A stretch of DNA of 64,000 nucleotides from Citrobacter sp. Res13-Sevr-PEB04-36 (GCF_015672735.1 NZ_JADABY010000039.1:96821-160820), one strand, 5' to 3'. Shown: positions 20,510 to 32,139, numbered from the stretch's first letter. The notes: generated from the letters alone by a model not told the origin. Numbers and translations are program-made.

Positions 20510-21068
20510 CGATGTAGCCGTCACCCAGGCCTGCGCATTTTTACTGGAAAGTTTGGGGTACGAGGTCCGGTGCTGGCACCAGGGGGAAACCTTCCTGGGC
20601 GAAGTCAATTTGCATCAGGTAGGGGTTGTATTGCTGGATATGCGTATGCCGGGACTGGATGGACAAGGTGTACATGACGAGATGCGACGGCGCGACAGCA
20701 CGCTGGCGGTGGTCTTTCTTACCGGGCATGGCGATGTGCCGATGGCGGTCGCGCAAATGAAACGTGGAGCGGTCGATTTTCTGCAAAAGCCGGTTTCTGC
20801 CGGGCCGCTTCAGGCCGCGTTGGAGCATGCTCTACAGGTTTCCATTACGGCATGCACGCGTCATGATATTGTCGCCTGCTACCAACAGCTCACTCCAAAG
20901 GAACGCCAACTGGCCGGCCTGGTGGCACAAGGATTGATGAACCGGGAAATCGCAGATGCAATGAATATTGCGGTCCGTACCGTTGAAGTCCACCGGGCAA
21001 GAGTGATGGAAAAAATGCAGGCGGGGAGCCTGGCCGAGCTGGTTAATCGACTCCAGCAGGTTCTGTAG
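20484..21068 (+). CDS. ttrR: TtrR, tetrathionate response regulator
   Basis: TtrR is the cognate regulator of TtrS and activates ttrBCA. The 194-residue product has a receiver domain (HLLDDDVAVTQAC; phospho-acceptor Asp52 in VVLLDMRMPGLDG; switch residues in VVFLTGHGDVPMA and DFLQKPV). A LuxR/FixJ helix-turn-helix follows: LTPKERQLAGLVAQGLMNREIADAMNIAVRTVEVHRARVMEKM. The FixJ-like layout is typical. It overlaps ttrS and is followed 92 bp later by fumD. Confidence 0.96.
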   Translation: MAIIHLLDDDVAVTQACAFLLESLGYEVRCWHQGETFLGEVNLHQVGVVLLDMRMPGLDGQGVHDEMRRRDSTLAVVFLTGHGDVPMAVAQMKRGAVDFLQKPVSAGPLQAALEHALQVSITACTRHDIVACYQQLTPKERQLAGLVAQGLMNREIADAMNIAVRTVEVHRARVMEKMQAGSLAELVNRLQQVL

Positions 21069-21160
21069 ATTCATGACAGTTATTTGATTTTCATTGATTT
21101 TTGTCTAATAAGCCAGACTGATATATGCTGTTGGTTTGAGCTAATGACGAGCAGGCAAAT

Positions 21161-21370
21161 ATGGGCAATCAGACCAAAGATGACGAACTGTACCGCGAGA
21201 TGTGCAGAGTTGTTGGTAAAGTAGTACTGGAAATGCGCGATCTGGGACAAGAGCCTAAGCATATCGTCATTGCCGGTGTACTGAGAACCACCCTCGCCAA
21301 TCAGCGCGTGCAACGCAGTGAGTTAGAAAAACAGGCCATGGAGACGGTGATTAAAGCGTTAGCCGGTTAA
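21161..21370 (+). CDS. fumD: FumD (YdhZ), small fumarase
   Basis: This 69-residue protein, MGNQTKDDELYREMCRVVGK..., is the YdhZ family, reported in E. coli as the small fumarate hydratase FumD. I rely on memory of that assignment. The sequence itself shows only a compact helical protein with no cysteines. It follows ttrR here, whereas in E. coli it sits between pykF and ydhY, so the ttr block has entered exactly at this junction. An 8-bp perfect stem (21379-21386 with 21398-21405) just after the stop may end the transcript. Confidence 0.88.
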   Translation: MGNQTKDDELYREMCRVVGKVVLEMRDLGQEPKHIVIAGVLRTTLANQRVQRSELEKQAMETVIKALAG

Positions 21371-21632
21371 TCCTGAAAAGGGCGGTGGAGAAAGGCTACC
21401 GCCCTGTAATTCTGCCACGGTATTCTATCAATATATATAATTCATCATTGAAAATAAAAAGTGCAGAAAAAAGTATTTATCGCTGTGTTGTTTTTTATAT
21501 AGCGATTAAAGTATACGCTTATATTTGGAGGTGTAATCACAAATATGTGTAATGCAGATGAAATACTATTTCAATCTGCCTTAATGATAATAAATATCAC
21601 TCCGCATTAATTGTTCTCCTTCCCGTTTTTAC

Positions 21633-21699
21633 TTGATAACGATCAAGGTTACAGGCTATGAATAACCACATTATTTATCCGCCTAACCCTAAAGGGTTA
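21633..21699 (+). promoter_or_regulatory. ydhY promoter: FNR site, -10 and NarL-like palindrome
   Basis: TTGATAACGATCAA at 21633-21646 is a perfect FNR box. A -10-like CATTAT at 21669-21674 puts the start near 21681, so FNR would sit at about -41.5, the class II activator position. Immediately downstream, TAACCCT-AA-AGGGTTA (21684-21699) is a perfect 7-2-7 palindrome resembling paired NarL/NarP heptamers, placed to block transcription. This agrees with E. coli, where ydhY-T is FNR-activated and repressed by nitrate through NarL. Confidence 0.85.
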
Positions 21700-21775
21700 T
21701 TCCTGTCTTGAGGGTAAAGATTCACTCCGTTTAGCCACCGTCATTGATGCGATCAGGTTAGGGCAAAAATATCAC

Positions 21776-21880
21776 GTGTTGTCGGCAACATCAGTGGCCC
21801 GATTTGGCCTGCCCGGCGCGTATAAACATGAGCACTGGATGTGTTGCTGCTACAGCGTTTGCGAAGAGGATGCGAAATAA
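21776..21880 (+). CDS. Possible cysteine-rich small ORF abutting ydhY
   Basis: The frame is open from 21662 to a TAA at 21878-21880, directly before the ydhY ATG. There is no ATG until codon 21839, so GTG 21776 is one possible start and gives 34 residues. The end reads HEHWMCCCYSVCEEDAK, with four cysteines in seven positions. It lies inside the ydhY leader downstream of the predicted start of transcription. No clear ribosome site is visible. It may be a leader peptide, a decayed gene end or chance. Confidence 0.2.
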   Translation: MLSATSVARFGLPGAYKHEHWMCCCYSVCEEDAK

Positions 21881-22507
21881 ATGAACCAGGTTGATCGTCC
21901 ATTTTTAGATTGTGGTTTAACGCGACTTGAATTTCTGCGGATATCAGGAAAAGGTCTGGCAGGGTTAACCATTGCCCCCGCACTGTTATCACTTTTTGGC
22001 TGTAAGCAGGAAGATGTCGATAGCGGCACTGTCGGGCTGATTAACACGCCGAAAGGGGTGCTGGTGACACAACGTGCACGCTGCACAGGATGTCACCGCT
22101 GCGAAATTTCCTGTACGAATTATAACGATGGCGCCGTTGGCACCTTCTTTTCCCGTATCAAAATCCATCGCAATTTCTTCTTTGGTGACAACGGTGTCGG
22201 TTCCGGTGGCGGACTGTACGGCGATTTAAACTACACCGCCGACACCTGCCGTCAGTGCAAAGATCCGCAATGTATGGCTGTCTGCCCAATTGGCGCAATT
22301 ACCTGGAAACAGGAAGACGGTTGTATTGCGGTGGATCACAAGCGTTGTATTGGCTGTAGCGCGTGTACCACAGCCTGTCCCTGGATGATGGCGACTGTAA
22401 ATACCGAAACTAAAAAATCCTCAAAATGTGTGTTGTGTGGGGAATGCGCCAATGCCTGTCCGACTGGGGCATTAAAAATTATCGAATGGAAAGAGATTAC
22501 CGTTTGA
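21881..22507 (+). CDS. ydhY: YdhY, four-cluster ferredoxin-like protein
   Basis: YdhY is predicted to carry electrons within the ydhYVWXUT system. The 208-residue product has the length I recall for E. coli. Four cysteine groups bind [4Fe-4S] clusters: CTGCHRCEISC, CRQCKDPQCMAVCP, CIGCSACTTACP, and CVLCGECANACP. The N terminus TRLEFLRISGKGLAG resembles a Tat signal with one arginine and is followed by LLSLFGC, a lipobox-like site. Whether it is exported is uncertain. It is the first gene of the operon, behind an FNR-type promoter. Confidence 0.93.
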   Translation: MNQVDRPFLDCGLTRLEFLRISGKGLAGLTIAPALLSLFGCKQEDVDSGTVGLINTPKGVLVTQRARCTGCHRCEISCTNYNDGAVGTFFSRIKIHRNFFFGDNGVGSGGGLYGDLNYTADTCRQCKDPQCMAVCPIGAITWKQEDGCIAVDHKRCIGCSACTTACPWMMATVNTETKKSSKCVLCGECANACPTGALKIIEWKEITV

Positions 22508-22596
22508 TGGATCGCAGGCTTGCCTGATACGCGTCATTAATTGCCAAAAATATTGCCGCTCTACACGGAAATGCGGCCAGCAAAATGACGGGTAAT

Positions 22597-24855
<2,259 letters not shown>

Positions 24856-24865
24856 GGAACGCGAG

Positions 24866-25543
24866 ATGACTAACGTGAGCGACGTTCTGGTCGCCAATGA
24901 GGAAGCGTGTATAGCGCTTCCTGATGAGGTGGATAGCCAAAAACGACAGTGGCTACAGGCGTTACACCCGGCCGTAGAGCACAGCAACACGCCGCAGGTC
25001 GAAGAGCCGGTGACGGCGGAGTCGATAATGGCGGATTTTATCCGCCAGCACTCCGCGTCGGGCCAGTTGGTGACACGTGGTGTGTTTTTGCAGCCACCTT
25101 ATTCAATGCCTGAAACCGACCTTACGCCGCTGCTGGACGCAATGCGTGAGCAGGCGGGCAGTGCGGATATTACCTGCGTGCAGGGTGCGGAAGATGTGTA
25201 TTTCTACTCGACGCAGACCATGACGGCCAATTACGCCGACATGTGCGTGCAGGTGGTGGAAAACGATATCTGCCGGGCGATCGCCGAGGCGGTGCGCTTT
25301 GACTGCCGAACGTATCCTCGCCCGTATAAGGTCGCCATGCTCGGACAGTCGCCGTATCACTTTGCACCTCAACAGATAGCTGCGGCGCTGACCGCCATGG
25401 AAACGCACCCGGATTACGCAGATATACGCGTTGTGGAAGCGTCGAATGCGGAACCTTATCTGTTTAGCGAGCGCTTTATGCGCTACGGCAAGGCGTACGG
25501 CCTGTGTGAATGGCTTGAGGTTGAGCAGTACCAGAACCCCTGA
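24866..25543 (+). CDS. ydhW: YdhW, uncharacterised protein of the ydh operon
   Basis: This 225-residue cytosolic-looking protein has no signal, membrane segment or cofactor motif that I recognise. It opens MTNVSDVLVANEEACIAL and contains ADITCVQGAEDVYFYSTQTMTAN. The middle includes NDICRAIAEAVRFDCRTYPRPYK. It lies 10 bp after ydhV, so it is probably an accessory subunit or maturation factor for the AOR-type enzyme. I identify it by position and similarity to E. coli YdhW only. Confidence 0.85.
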   Translation: MTNVSDVLVANEEACIALPDEVDSQKRQWLQALHPAVEHSNTPQVEEPVTAESIMADFIRQHSASGQLVTRGVFLQPPYSMPETDLTPLLDAMREQAGSADITCVQGAEDVYFYSTQTMTANYADMCVQVVENDICRAIAEAVRFDCRTYPRPYKVAMLGQSPYHFAPQQIAAALTAMETHPDYADIRVVEASNAEPYLFSERFMRYGKAYGLCEWLEVEQYQNP

Positions 25544-25607
25544 ATTGATCAGGTAAATGTCATGGAACGTGTGGACGATCACTGTCACAGCATTAGAGGA
25601 TAACCCG

Positions 25608-26276
25608 ATGTCCTTCACCCGACGAAAATTTGTCATTGGTATGGGGACGGTGATTTTTTTCACCGGCCCGGGCCAAACCCTGTTAGCAAGTACCAAAAAT
25701 ACGCAAGCGGTTCGTTATGTCATGATCCACGATGAGTCATTGTGCAACGGCTGTAATATTTGCGCCCGAGCGTGCAGAAAAACCAACCATGTTCCAGCCC
25801 AGGGTAGCCGTTTGTCGATTGCCCATATTCCGGTGTCGGATAACGACAACGAAACCCTGTATCACTATTTCCGTCAGTCCTGCCAGCATTGTGACGATGC
25901 GCCCTGTATTGAGGTGTGTCCGACCGGTGCTTCCTGGCGCGATGAGAATGGAATTGTGCGGGTTGACGCCGCGCGTTGCATTGGCTGCAGCTACTGCATA
26001 GGGGCCTGTCCTTATCAGGTTCGCTATCTTAATCCGCAAACCAAAGTGGCAGATAAATGCGACTTCTGCGCCGAGTCGCGTCTGGCAAAAGGCTTCCCGC
26101 CTATATGCGTGAATGCGTGCCCGGAACATGCGCTGATATTTGGACGTGAAGACAGCCCGCAGGTTCAGGCCTGGCTGCGCGACAACAAGTTTTACGAGTA
26201 TCAGTTGGCAGGCGCCGGGAAACCCCATCTGTATCGTCGGTTCGGTCAACATTTGATTAAAAAGGATAATGTATGA
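25608..26276 (+). CDS. ydhX: YdhX, exported four-cluster ferredoxin
   Basis: YdhX is predicted to be a periplasmic [4Fe-4S] electron carrier partnered with the cytochrome YdhU. From ATG 25608 the product is 222 residues and begins MSFTRRKFVIGMG, a twin-arginine signal. Four cysteine groups follow: CNGCNICARACRK, CQHCDDAPCIEVCP, CIGCSYCIGACP, and CDFCAESRLAKGFPPICVNACP. GAGGAT provides the ribosome site. An ATG at 25557 would add 17 residues. It overlaps ydhU by 4 bp. Confidence 0.93.
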   Translation: MSFTRRKFVIGMGTVIFFTGPGQTLLASTKNTQAVRYVMIHDESLCNGCNICARACRKTNHVPAQGSRLSIAHIPVSDNDNETLYHYFRQSCQHCDDAPCIEVCPTGASWRDENGIVRVDAARCIGCSYCIGACPYQVRYLNPQTKVADKCDFCAESRLAKGFPPICVNACPEHALIFGREDSPQVQAWLRDNKFYEYQLAGAGKPHLYRRFGQHLIKKDNV

Positions 26277-27058
26277 ACGCGTCGCAGAATGCCGAACAGT
26301 TTCACGCGCAACTGGCGCAGTACGTCCCCTTGTTTAAGCCCGACTACTGGCCCGTCTGGCTGGTGGCTGCCGGGTTAATGCTGGTGGGGATGTGGCTGGT
26401 GCTGGCGTTACACGCCATGCTGCGCTTTCGCTCTGCCAATAAAGCGTCATCCGGGCACGGTGAGAAGGTCTATCTGTACTCGAAGGCGGTCCGCCTGTGG
26501 CACTGGTCGAATGCGCTGCTGTTTTTACTATTGCTGGTCAGTGGTCTGGTCAACCACTTTTCTGTCGTCAGCGCCCCGGTAATGAAAAGCCTGCATTCTG
26601 TGCACGAAATCTGCGGCTTCTTGCTGCTGGCGTGCTGGATTGGCTTTGTGCTGATCAACCTGCTCGGTGGCAATGGGCATCACTATATGATTAAACGCCA
26701 GGGTTGGATTGGGCGAGCGCAACGACAGACTCGGTTTTATCTGTTTGGCATTATGCAGGGTGAGGCACACCCGTTCCCGGCGTCCACGCGGTCTAAGTTC
26801 AACCCGTTACAGCAGGCGGCCTATGTCGGCGTAATGTACGGACTGTTACCGCTGTTGCTGATTTCCGGTTTGCTGTCGCTGTATCCGCAAGCGGTGGGCG
26901 ATCTGTTCCCGGGCGTGCGTTACTGGTTGCTGCAGGCGCACTTTGCGCTGGCGATAGTGAGTCTGTTTTTCATTTTTGGACATCTTTATCTCTGCACCAC
27001 GGGACGCACACCGGGCGAAACCTTCAGGTGCATGGTGGATGGCTATCACCGGCATTAA
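26273..27058 (+). CDS. ydhU: YdhU, membrane cytochrome b (PhsC/thiosulfate reductase type)
   Basis: YdhU is a di-haem cytochrome b561-like inner-membrane protein, likely the quinol-interacting anchor for YdhX. The 261-residue product has about five hydrophobic segments. Histidines placed to bind haem include VRLWHWSNALLFLLLLVSG, VHEICGFLLLACW, and ALAIVSLFFIFGHLYL. The length equals E. coli YdhU. Its ATG overlaps the ydhX stop by 4 bp and ydhT starts 3 bp after its own stop. Confidence 0.92.
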   Translation: MNASQNAEQFHAQLAQYVPLFKPDYWPVWLVAAGLMLVGMWLVLALHAMLRFRSANKASSGHGEKVYLYSKAVRLWHWSNALLFLLLLVSGLVNHFSVVSAPVMKSLHSVHEICGFLLLACWIGFVLINLLGGNGHHYMIKRQGWIGRAQRQTRFYLFGIMQGEAHPFPASTRSKFNPLQQAAYVGVMYGLLPLLLISGLLSLYPQAVGDLFPGVRYWLLQAHFALAIVSLFFIFGHLYLCTTGRTPGETFRCMVDGYHRH

Positions 27059-27061
27059 GCG

Positions 27062-27874
27062 ATGATGATTACTTGTAGTGATTTACGGGCCTGGCGCGTC
27101 GGGCCCGTGATATATCGTTGGTTTCTACGTATGTTTCCCGACGGCGGCAGCTATGCGGATGTTCACCGTGCGCTTGAGCGAGAGGGCTTAGGCGACTGGG
27201 CGGGCAGCCTCGTGGAATATGGCTGGTCTAAATGGCTGGATGAAGCAGGTTTTGTGCAGCAGGATGTTTGCGCCATGGCGCGCCTGGCCTGTCCAGAAAC
27301 GGCAGACGACAACGGCAGACAGCTGGCGAGTGCAACGGACAGCGACAGCCTTGGCAGTGCAGGTGATAACGTCAAAATCGCCAGCGCCGGGTACGCCGCA
27401 CAGATTGCCAGCGCGGGGTACAGCGCCCGCATTGGCAGCGTGGGGTACAATACGCATGTCGGCAGCTCCGGCAATCGCAGCAGAATCGCGGTCGCGGGAA
27501 ATTCCACGCGCGTCAGCAGCGTGGGAAACGGCACGCGCATCGCCAGTACCGGCATGCGTGTGCGCATTAGCTCGTTGGGCGAGCGCAGCCGTATTGCCAG
27601 CAGCGGCGATCTCACGCAGATTGCCAGCTTTGGCCCTGAGTCAAAGATTGCTAACTGTGCTGACAATGTGCACATTATTGCCAGCGGTGAAAATGCGGTC
27701 GTTGCCAGTACCGGCGAGGTCGATTCAATTATTCTCGGCCCCGGTGGATGTGCCGCACTTGCCTATCACGACGGGGAGAGAATGCGGTTTGCCGTGGCCA
27801 TCGAGGGTGAGAATAATATCTTCGCCGGTGTGAAATACCGACTCAACAACGACCACCAGTTTGTGGCCTGTTGA
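27062..27874 (+). CDS. ydhT: YdhT, nonapeptide-repeat protein of unknown function
   Basis: This 270-residue protein closes the ydhYVWXUT operon. Residues about 94-228 are a tandem array of roughly fifteen nine-residue units, for example NVKIASAGY, AAQIASAGY, SARIGSVGY, NTHVGSSGN and GTRIASTGM, with a hydrophobic position and a glycine in each turn. Such a pattern is expected to fold as a beta-solenoid. The N-terminal 90 residues look globular. No signal peptide is visible. Function is unknown; a scaffold or surface for assembling the redox complex is only a guess. Confidence 0.88.
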   Translation: MMITCSDLRAWRVGPVIYRWFLRMFPDGGSYADVHRALEREGLGDWAGSLVEYGWSKWLDEAGFVQQDVCAMARLACPETADDNGRQLASATDSDSLGSAGDNVKIASAGYAAQIASAGYSARIGSVGYNTHVGSSGNRSRIAVAGNSTRVSSVGNGTRIASTGMRVRISSLGERSRIASSGDLTQIASFGPESKIANCADNVHIIASGENAVVASTGEVDSIILGPGGCAALAYHDGERMRFAVAIEGENNIFAGVKYRLNNDHQFVAC

Positions 27875-27883
27875 GCTGTAGCG

Positions 27884-28561
27884 TTATTTTAGCGCGAACC
27901 GATGCCTGGCTGCTTTCTCCAGCCCAAAACACAGCAGGTAGTAGACCAGTCCGGTAAAGACAAAAATCGCAGCCGGGTAAATCTGCACGCGGCTGTTCAC
28001 CTGCCCGGCAACCGTCGTCAGTTCAGGGACGTTGACGATAAACGCCAGCGACGTATCCTTTAGTAACCCAATAAAAATCCCCGTCAGCGATGGCAGAATA
28101 TTACGCAGCACCTGTGGCAGTAAAATCAGCCATAGCGCCTGAAACGGACGGAATCCCTGAACCACCGCAGCTTCATGCTGGCCACCAGGCAGCGCGTTTA
28201 AGCCCGAATACACAGAGTGCATCACCGAGGCGGCGGTAAACCAGGCCAGCGCAAACGTGACGGTCGCCGCCCCTGGCAGATCGCTGCCGGTCAGCATAGG
28301 TAACAGGTACCACATCCAGAAAATGACAAAAATGAGCGGAATGCCGCGAATAAACTCCGCCCAGATAAATAGCCCCGTGCGCACCATGCCCGGGAATCTC
28401 CAGGCACAGCAGGCGAGTAGTATTCCTGCTGGCAGCGCCAGAACTGCTGCACCCAATGCCATCAGTAACGTGAGCAGGACGCCACCCGGCTGCCCCTCGA
28501 CTGCGCGTCCCCACAGGAGATAGTCCAGATTGTCGGTAATCACCGAAATATTAGCGATCAT
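27884..28561 (-). CDS. Polar amino-acid ABC importer permease 2
   Basis: A 225-residue His/Glu/Gln/Arg-type (HAAT) inner-membrane permease. The EAA motif region GGQHEAAVVQGFRPFQALWLILLPQVL and the FIRGIPLIFVIFWMWYLLP segment are characteristic. It has about five membrane helices. It is the last gene of a four-gene minus-strand operon (binding protein, ATPase, two permeases) and ends 9 bp from the convergent ydhT stop. The heterodimeric permease pair suggests an acidic or polar amino acid as substrate. Confidence 0.92.
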   Translation of the reverse strand: MIANISVITDNLDYLLWGRAVEGQPGGVLLTLLMALGAAVLALPAGILLACCAWRFPGMVRTGLFIWAEFIRGIPLIFVIFWMWYLLPMLTGSDLPGAATVTFALAWFTAASVMHSVYSGLNALPGGQHEAAVVQGFRPFQALWLILLPQVLRNILPSLTGIFIGLLKDTSLAFIVNVPELTTVAGQVNSRVQIYPAAIFVFTGLVYYLLCFGLEKAARHRFALK

Positions 28562-29336
28562 GCTGTGGACTCCGGTTGCTCAAGATGTGGGTTTTCACCG
28601 CAGATTGCTTTGCCGATACGGGCCGTGGTCCAAGTCGCGTAAGCAACATTCCCAGCACAACTCCGGTGAGCAGATACAGCCCGGTGCCGACGGCAAACGC
28701 TTCCAGTGCGTGGGCGTTATAACTCTCGATTTGCCGCACCTGGTAGGTCAGTTCGGCGAAGCCGATACCGCTGGCAAGCGATGAGAGCTTCATCAAATTG
28801 AGATACTGCCCGACGATCGGCTGCCAGGCGTTCGCCAGGCCCTGAGGCAACAGAATATGCCGAAAGGCCGCCCAGGAAGAAAACCCCTGCGCCACGGCGG
28901 CTTCCTGCTGCCCGCTGGATACCGCCTGTAAACCGGAGGCAATTTCCTCCACCAAAAAAGCTGACGTAAAAATCCCCAGTCCCCAGGCCGAGCAGAGAAA
29001 CTCCGGCGTTAACCACCAGACATCTCCTGGCAGAATGGACCACGAATGTTCTGCATTGATGAAGGTAATTACCCCCCGTGGAAGCAAGTTCCATGCGGCG
29101 AAATACCAGAACATCAGTTGTACCAGTAACGGCGTGTTGCGAAAAACAGAAACCCACACGCTGACCATGCCACCGGCGATGCGATTACCCGAAAGGCGCA
29201 GGCCGAGCAGTAAGATAGCCAGCAATGTGGCGAGTACGATCCCCGCCAGCGTCACCCATAGCGTGGTCAGAAAACCTGACATTATCCATTGCAGGGGTTG
29301 CCCGCTCAGCACTCCCTGCCAGTCCATTACGTGCAT
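28551..29336 (-). CDS. Polar amino-acid ABC importer permease 1
   Basis: This 261-residue HAAT-type permease opens MHVMDWQGVLSGQPLQWIMSGFLTTLW. FRNTPLLVQLMFWYFAAWNLLP and SGQQEAAVAQGFSSWAAFRHILLPQGL are the family blocks. An extra loop of about 30 residues between helices 2 and 3 resembles GltJ, the larger permease of glutamate/aspartate importers. It overlaps permease 2 by 11 bp and meets the ATPase gene at a single shared base. Confidence 0.92.
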   Translation of the reverse strand: MHVMDWQGVLSGQPLQWIMSGFLTTLWVTLAGIVLATLLAILLLGLRLSGNRIAGGMVSVWVSVFRNTPLLVQLMFWYFAAWNLLPRGVITFINAEHSWSILPGDVWWLTPEFLCSAWGLGIFTSAFLVEEIASGLQAVSSGQQEAAVAQGFSSWAAFRHILLPQGLANAWQPIVGQYLNLMKLSSLASGIGFAELTYQVRQIESYNAHALEAFAVGTGLYLLTGVVLGMLLTRLGPRPVSAKQSAVKTHILSNRSPQHDR

Positions 29337-30154
29337 TATAACGATGACTCCTGATGTAACGGGTCGAGCACTTTTTTCAGGAACCGCCGGGTCCTCGGGT
29401 GCTGTGGGCGGGTAAAGAATGCCTCGGGTGGAGCCACTTCGAGAATGTCGCCGCCATCAATGAAAACTACCCGGTCGGCAATCTCGCGGGCGAAATGCAT
29501 TTCGTGGGTGACGACAATCATCGTGATGCCGCTATGGGCGAGGTTTTTCATCACCTGCAGCACTTCGCCAATCATTTCGGGATCCAACGCGGAGGTGGGT
29601 TCATCAAACAGGACAATCTGTGGAGAGGAGGACAGGGCGCGGGCGATGGCAACACGCTGTTGTTGACCGCCGGAAAGCTGCGCGGCGTAGGCCTCGGCTT
29701 TCTCACTCAGTCCGACTTGCTCCAGCAATTCAAGCGCACGCCGTTTCGCATCTGTTTTATTCCAGCCGTGAACATATTCCAGCGCCAGCGAGATGTTCTG
29801 CTGCGCCGTCAGATGTGCGTAAAGATTGAACTGCTGGAATACAAAGCCAATGCGACTGCGTAACTGACGCAAGGCCGCGCCGCGCAATTGACCGATTGGT
29901 TGGTCATCAATGAAAATTTCGCCCCCGCTGAGTGACTCAAGCTGATTGATCAGGCGAATAAGCGTAGATTTCCCGGAGCCGGAAGGACCCAGTATGGTGA
30001 CCACTTCACCGGGCTCCACCGTCAGGCTGACGTCATTTAACACCGTGTGCGCATCATACTGTTTATGTACATTGCGCAGTTCGACCCGCGCCTGACGCAG
30101 CGGCGTAAAATCCGCAGCTGGCGCTGCGGAGCGAGGAAACAGACCTGAGAGCAT
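29336..30154 (-). CDS. Polar amino-acid ABC importer ATPase
   Basis: A 272-residue ATP-binding subunit of the GlnQ/GltL type. It has Walker A GPSGSGKST, Q-loop VFQQFNLYAHLTA, signature LSGGQQQRVAIARALSSSP, Walker B IVLFDEPTSALDPEM and the H-loop VVTHEMHFARE. The first 25 residues precede the ABC fold and are not typical. It starts 1 bp after the binding-protein stop. Together the four genes form a complete importer. Confidence 0.94.
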   Translation of the reverse strand: MLSGLFPRSAAPAADFTPLRQARVELRNVHKQYDAHTVLNDVSLTVEPGEVVTILGPSGSGKSTLIRLINQLESLSGGEIFIDDQPIGQLRGAALRQLRSRIGFVFQQFNLYAHLTAQQNISLALEYVHGWNKTDAKRRALELLEQVGLSEKAEAYAAQLSGGQQQRVAIARALSSSPQIVLFDEPTSALDPEMIGEVLQVMKNLAHSGITMIVVTHEMHFAREIADRVVFIDGGDILEVAPPEAFFTRPQHPRTRRFLKKVLDPLHQESSL

Positions 30155-30155
30155 G

Positions 30156-30989
30156 TTACTTGGCTTCTATTTTAAAGGCGCGGGGCTGCGGGCTTTTGGT
30201 TTCAGGCCCAAACCAGACATCGTAGATTTTGGCCGCCTGACCGGTTGACTCAAGCTTCAGCAGCTCGTTGTTTACCGCGTTTAACAGCCCGGTTTCGCCT
30301 TTTTTCACCCCTACGCCGATCTCTTCTTTGCTCAGCAGATCAGGTAAAATTTTGAAGTCCGCTTTATCCGGCGCACCACCTAACAATCCTGCCAGAATAG
30401 TACTGTCCTGGGTGATGGCCTGAACATTGCCATTACGCAGCGCGGTCAACGCCAGCGGAATGTCGTCGTAGGCTAGTACTCGTGACTGTGGGAAGCGCTG
30501 GTGCAGCGCCTGTTCTCCGGTAGTGCCTTTCACCGCGCCGATGCGTGCCTTGCTGTAATCATCAAGCTTGTCCGGGGATTTGGCGGGCACCAGGAACTGC
30601 TGTCCGGTGACAAAATAAGGCACCGAGAAGTCGATGACCTGCGCCCGCTCCGGTGTAATCGTAATGTCAGCAACGATTAAGTCGGCCTTACCGGATTGTA
30701 ACAGTGGAATGCGGTTGGCCGGATTGGTCGCCACCAGCTCCAGTTTTACGCCGAGGGATTTTGCCAGCGCTTCAGCAAAATCAACGTCGTAGCCGACAAT
30801 CTTATGCGTTTTCGCATCAATAGAGCCAAACGGTGGGTTAGCGTCGAACGTTGCGATTTTCACCACGCCTGCAGCTTTGATATCAGCCAGTTGATCGGCC
30901 TGAGCCTGCGAAGCCATTATGCCCGACGCGGACAGTATGCTCAGTGCCAGGATTGATTTTTTAGCGCTGTGAATTTTCGTTGCCATCAT
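30156..30989 (-). CDS. Periplasmic amino-acid-binding protein (SBP family 3)
   Basis: This 277-residue protein is the solute receptor of the amino-acid importer. It has a Sec signal ending near ASQAQADQL, then the family 3 pattern VVKIATFDANPPFGSID...IVGYDVDFAEALAKSLGVKLELV, LLQSGKADLIVADITITPERAQVIDFS and GAVKGTTGEQAL. The ligand cannot be assigned confidently; the permease pair points to an acidic or polar amino acid. An AGGGA ribosome site precedes the tandem ATGs. It is divergent from the LysR gene, sharing a 218-bp control region. Confidence 0.93.
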   Translation of the reverse strand: MMATKIHSAKKSILALSILSASGIMASQAQADQLADIKAAGVVKIATFDANPPFGSIDAKTHKIVGYDVDFAEALAKSLGVKLELVATNPANRIPLLQSGKADLIVADITITPERAQVIDFSVPYFVTGQQFLVPAKSPDKLDDYSKARIGAVKGTTGEQALHQRFPQSRVLAYDDIPLALTALRNGNVQAITQDSTILAGLLGGAPDKADFKILPDLLSKEEIGVGVKKGETGLLNAVNNELLKLESTGQAAKIYDVWFGPETKSPQPRAFKIEAK

Positions 30990-31102
30990 TATATGAAATC
31001 CCTGTAGTTATTGGTTTGTGCTATTCACGCTCCCATAACTTTTCGATGGCGCAAAATAAGAAAAAATTCTTATCTATATACAAAATGACATTAGTGAAAT
31101 AA

Positions 31103-32101
<999 letters not shown>

Positions 32102-32109
32102 CTGGAGAT

Positions 32110-32133
32110 AAAAAAACCGGCATTACGCCGGTT
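32110..32133 (-). terminator. Terminator of the 46-residue ORF
   Basis: Stem AACCGGC/GCCGGTT (32115-32121 with 32127-32133) with a 5-nt loop, followed on the minus strand by seven T. It lies 6 bp after the small gene's stop and 8 bp beyond the convergent LysR stop. Confidence 0.9.
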
Positions 32134-32139
32134 CAGGGA

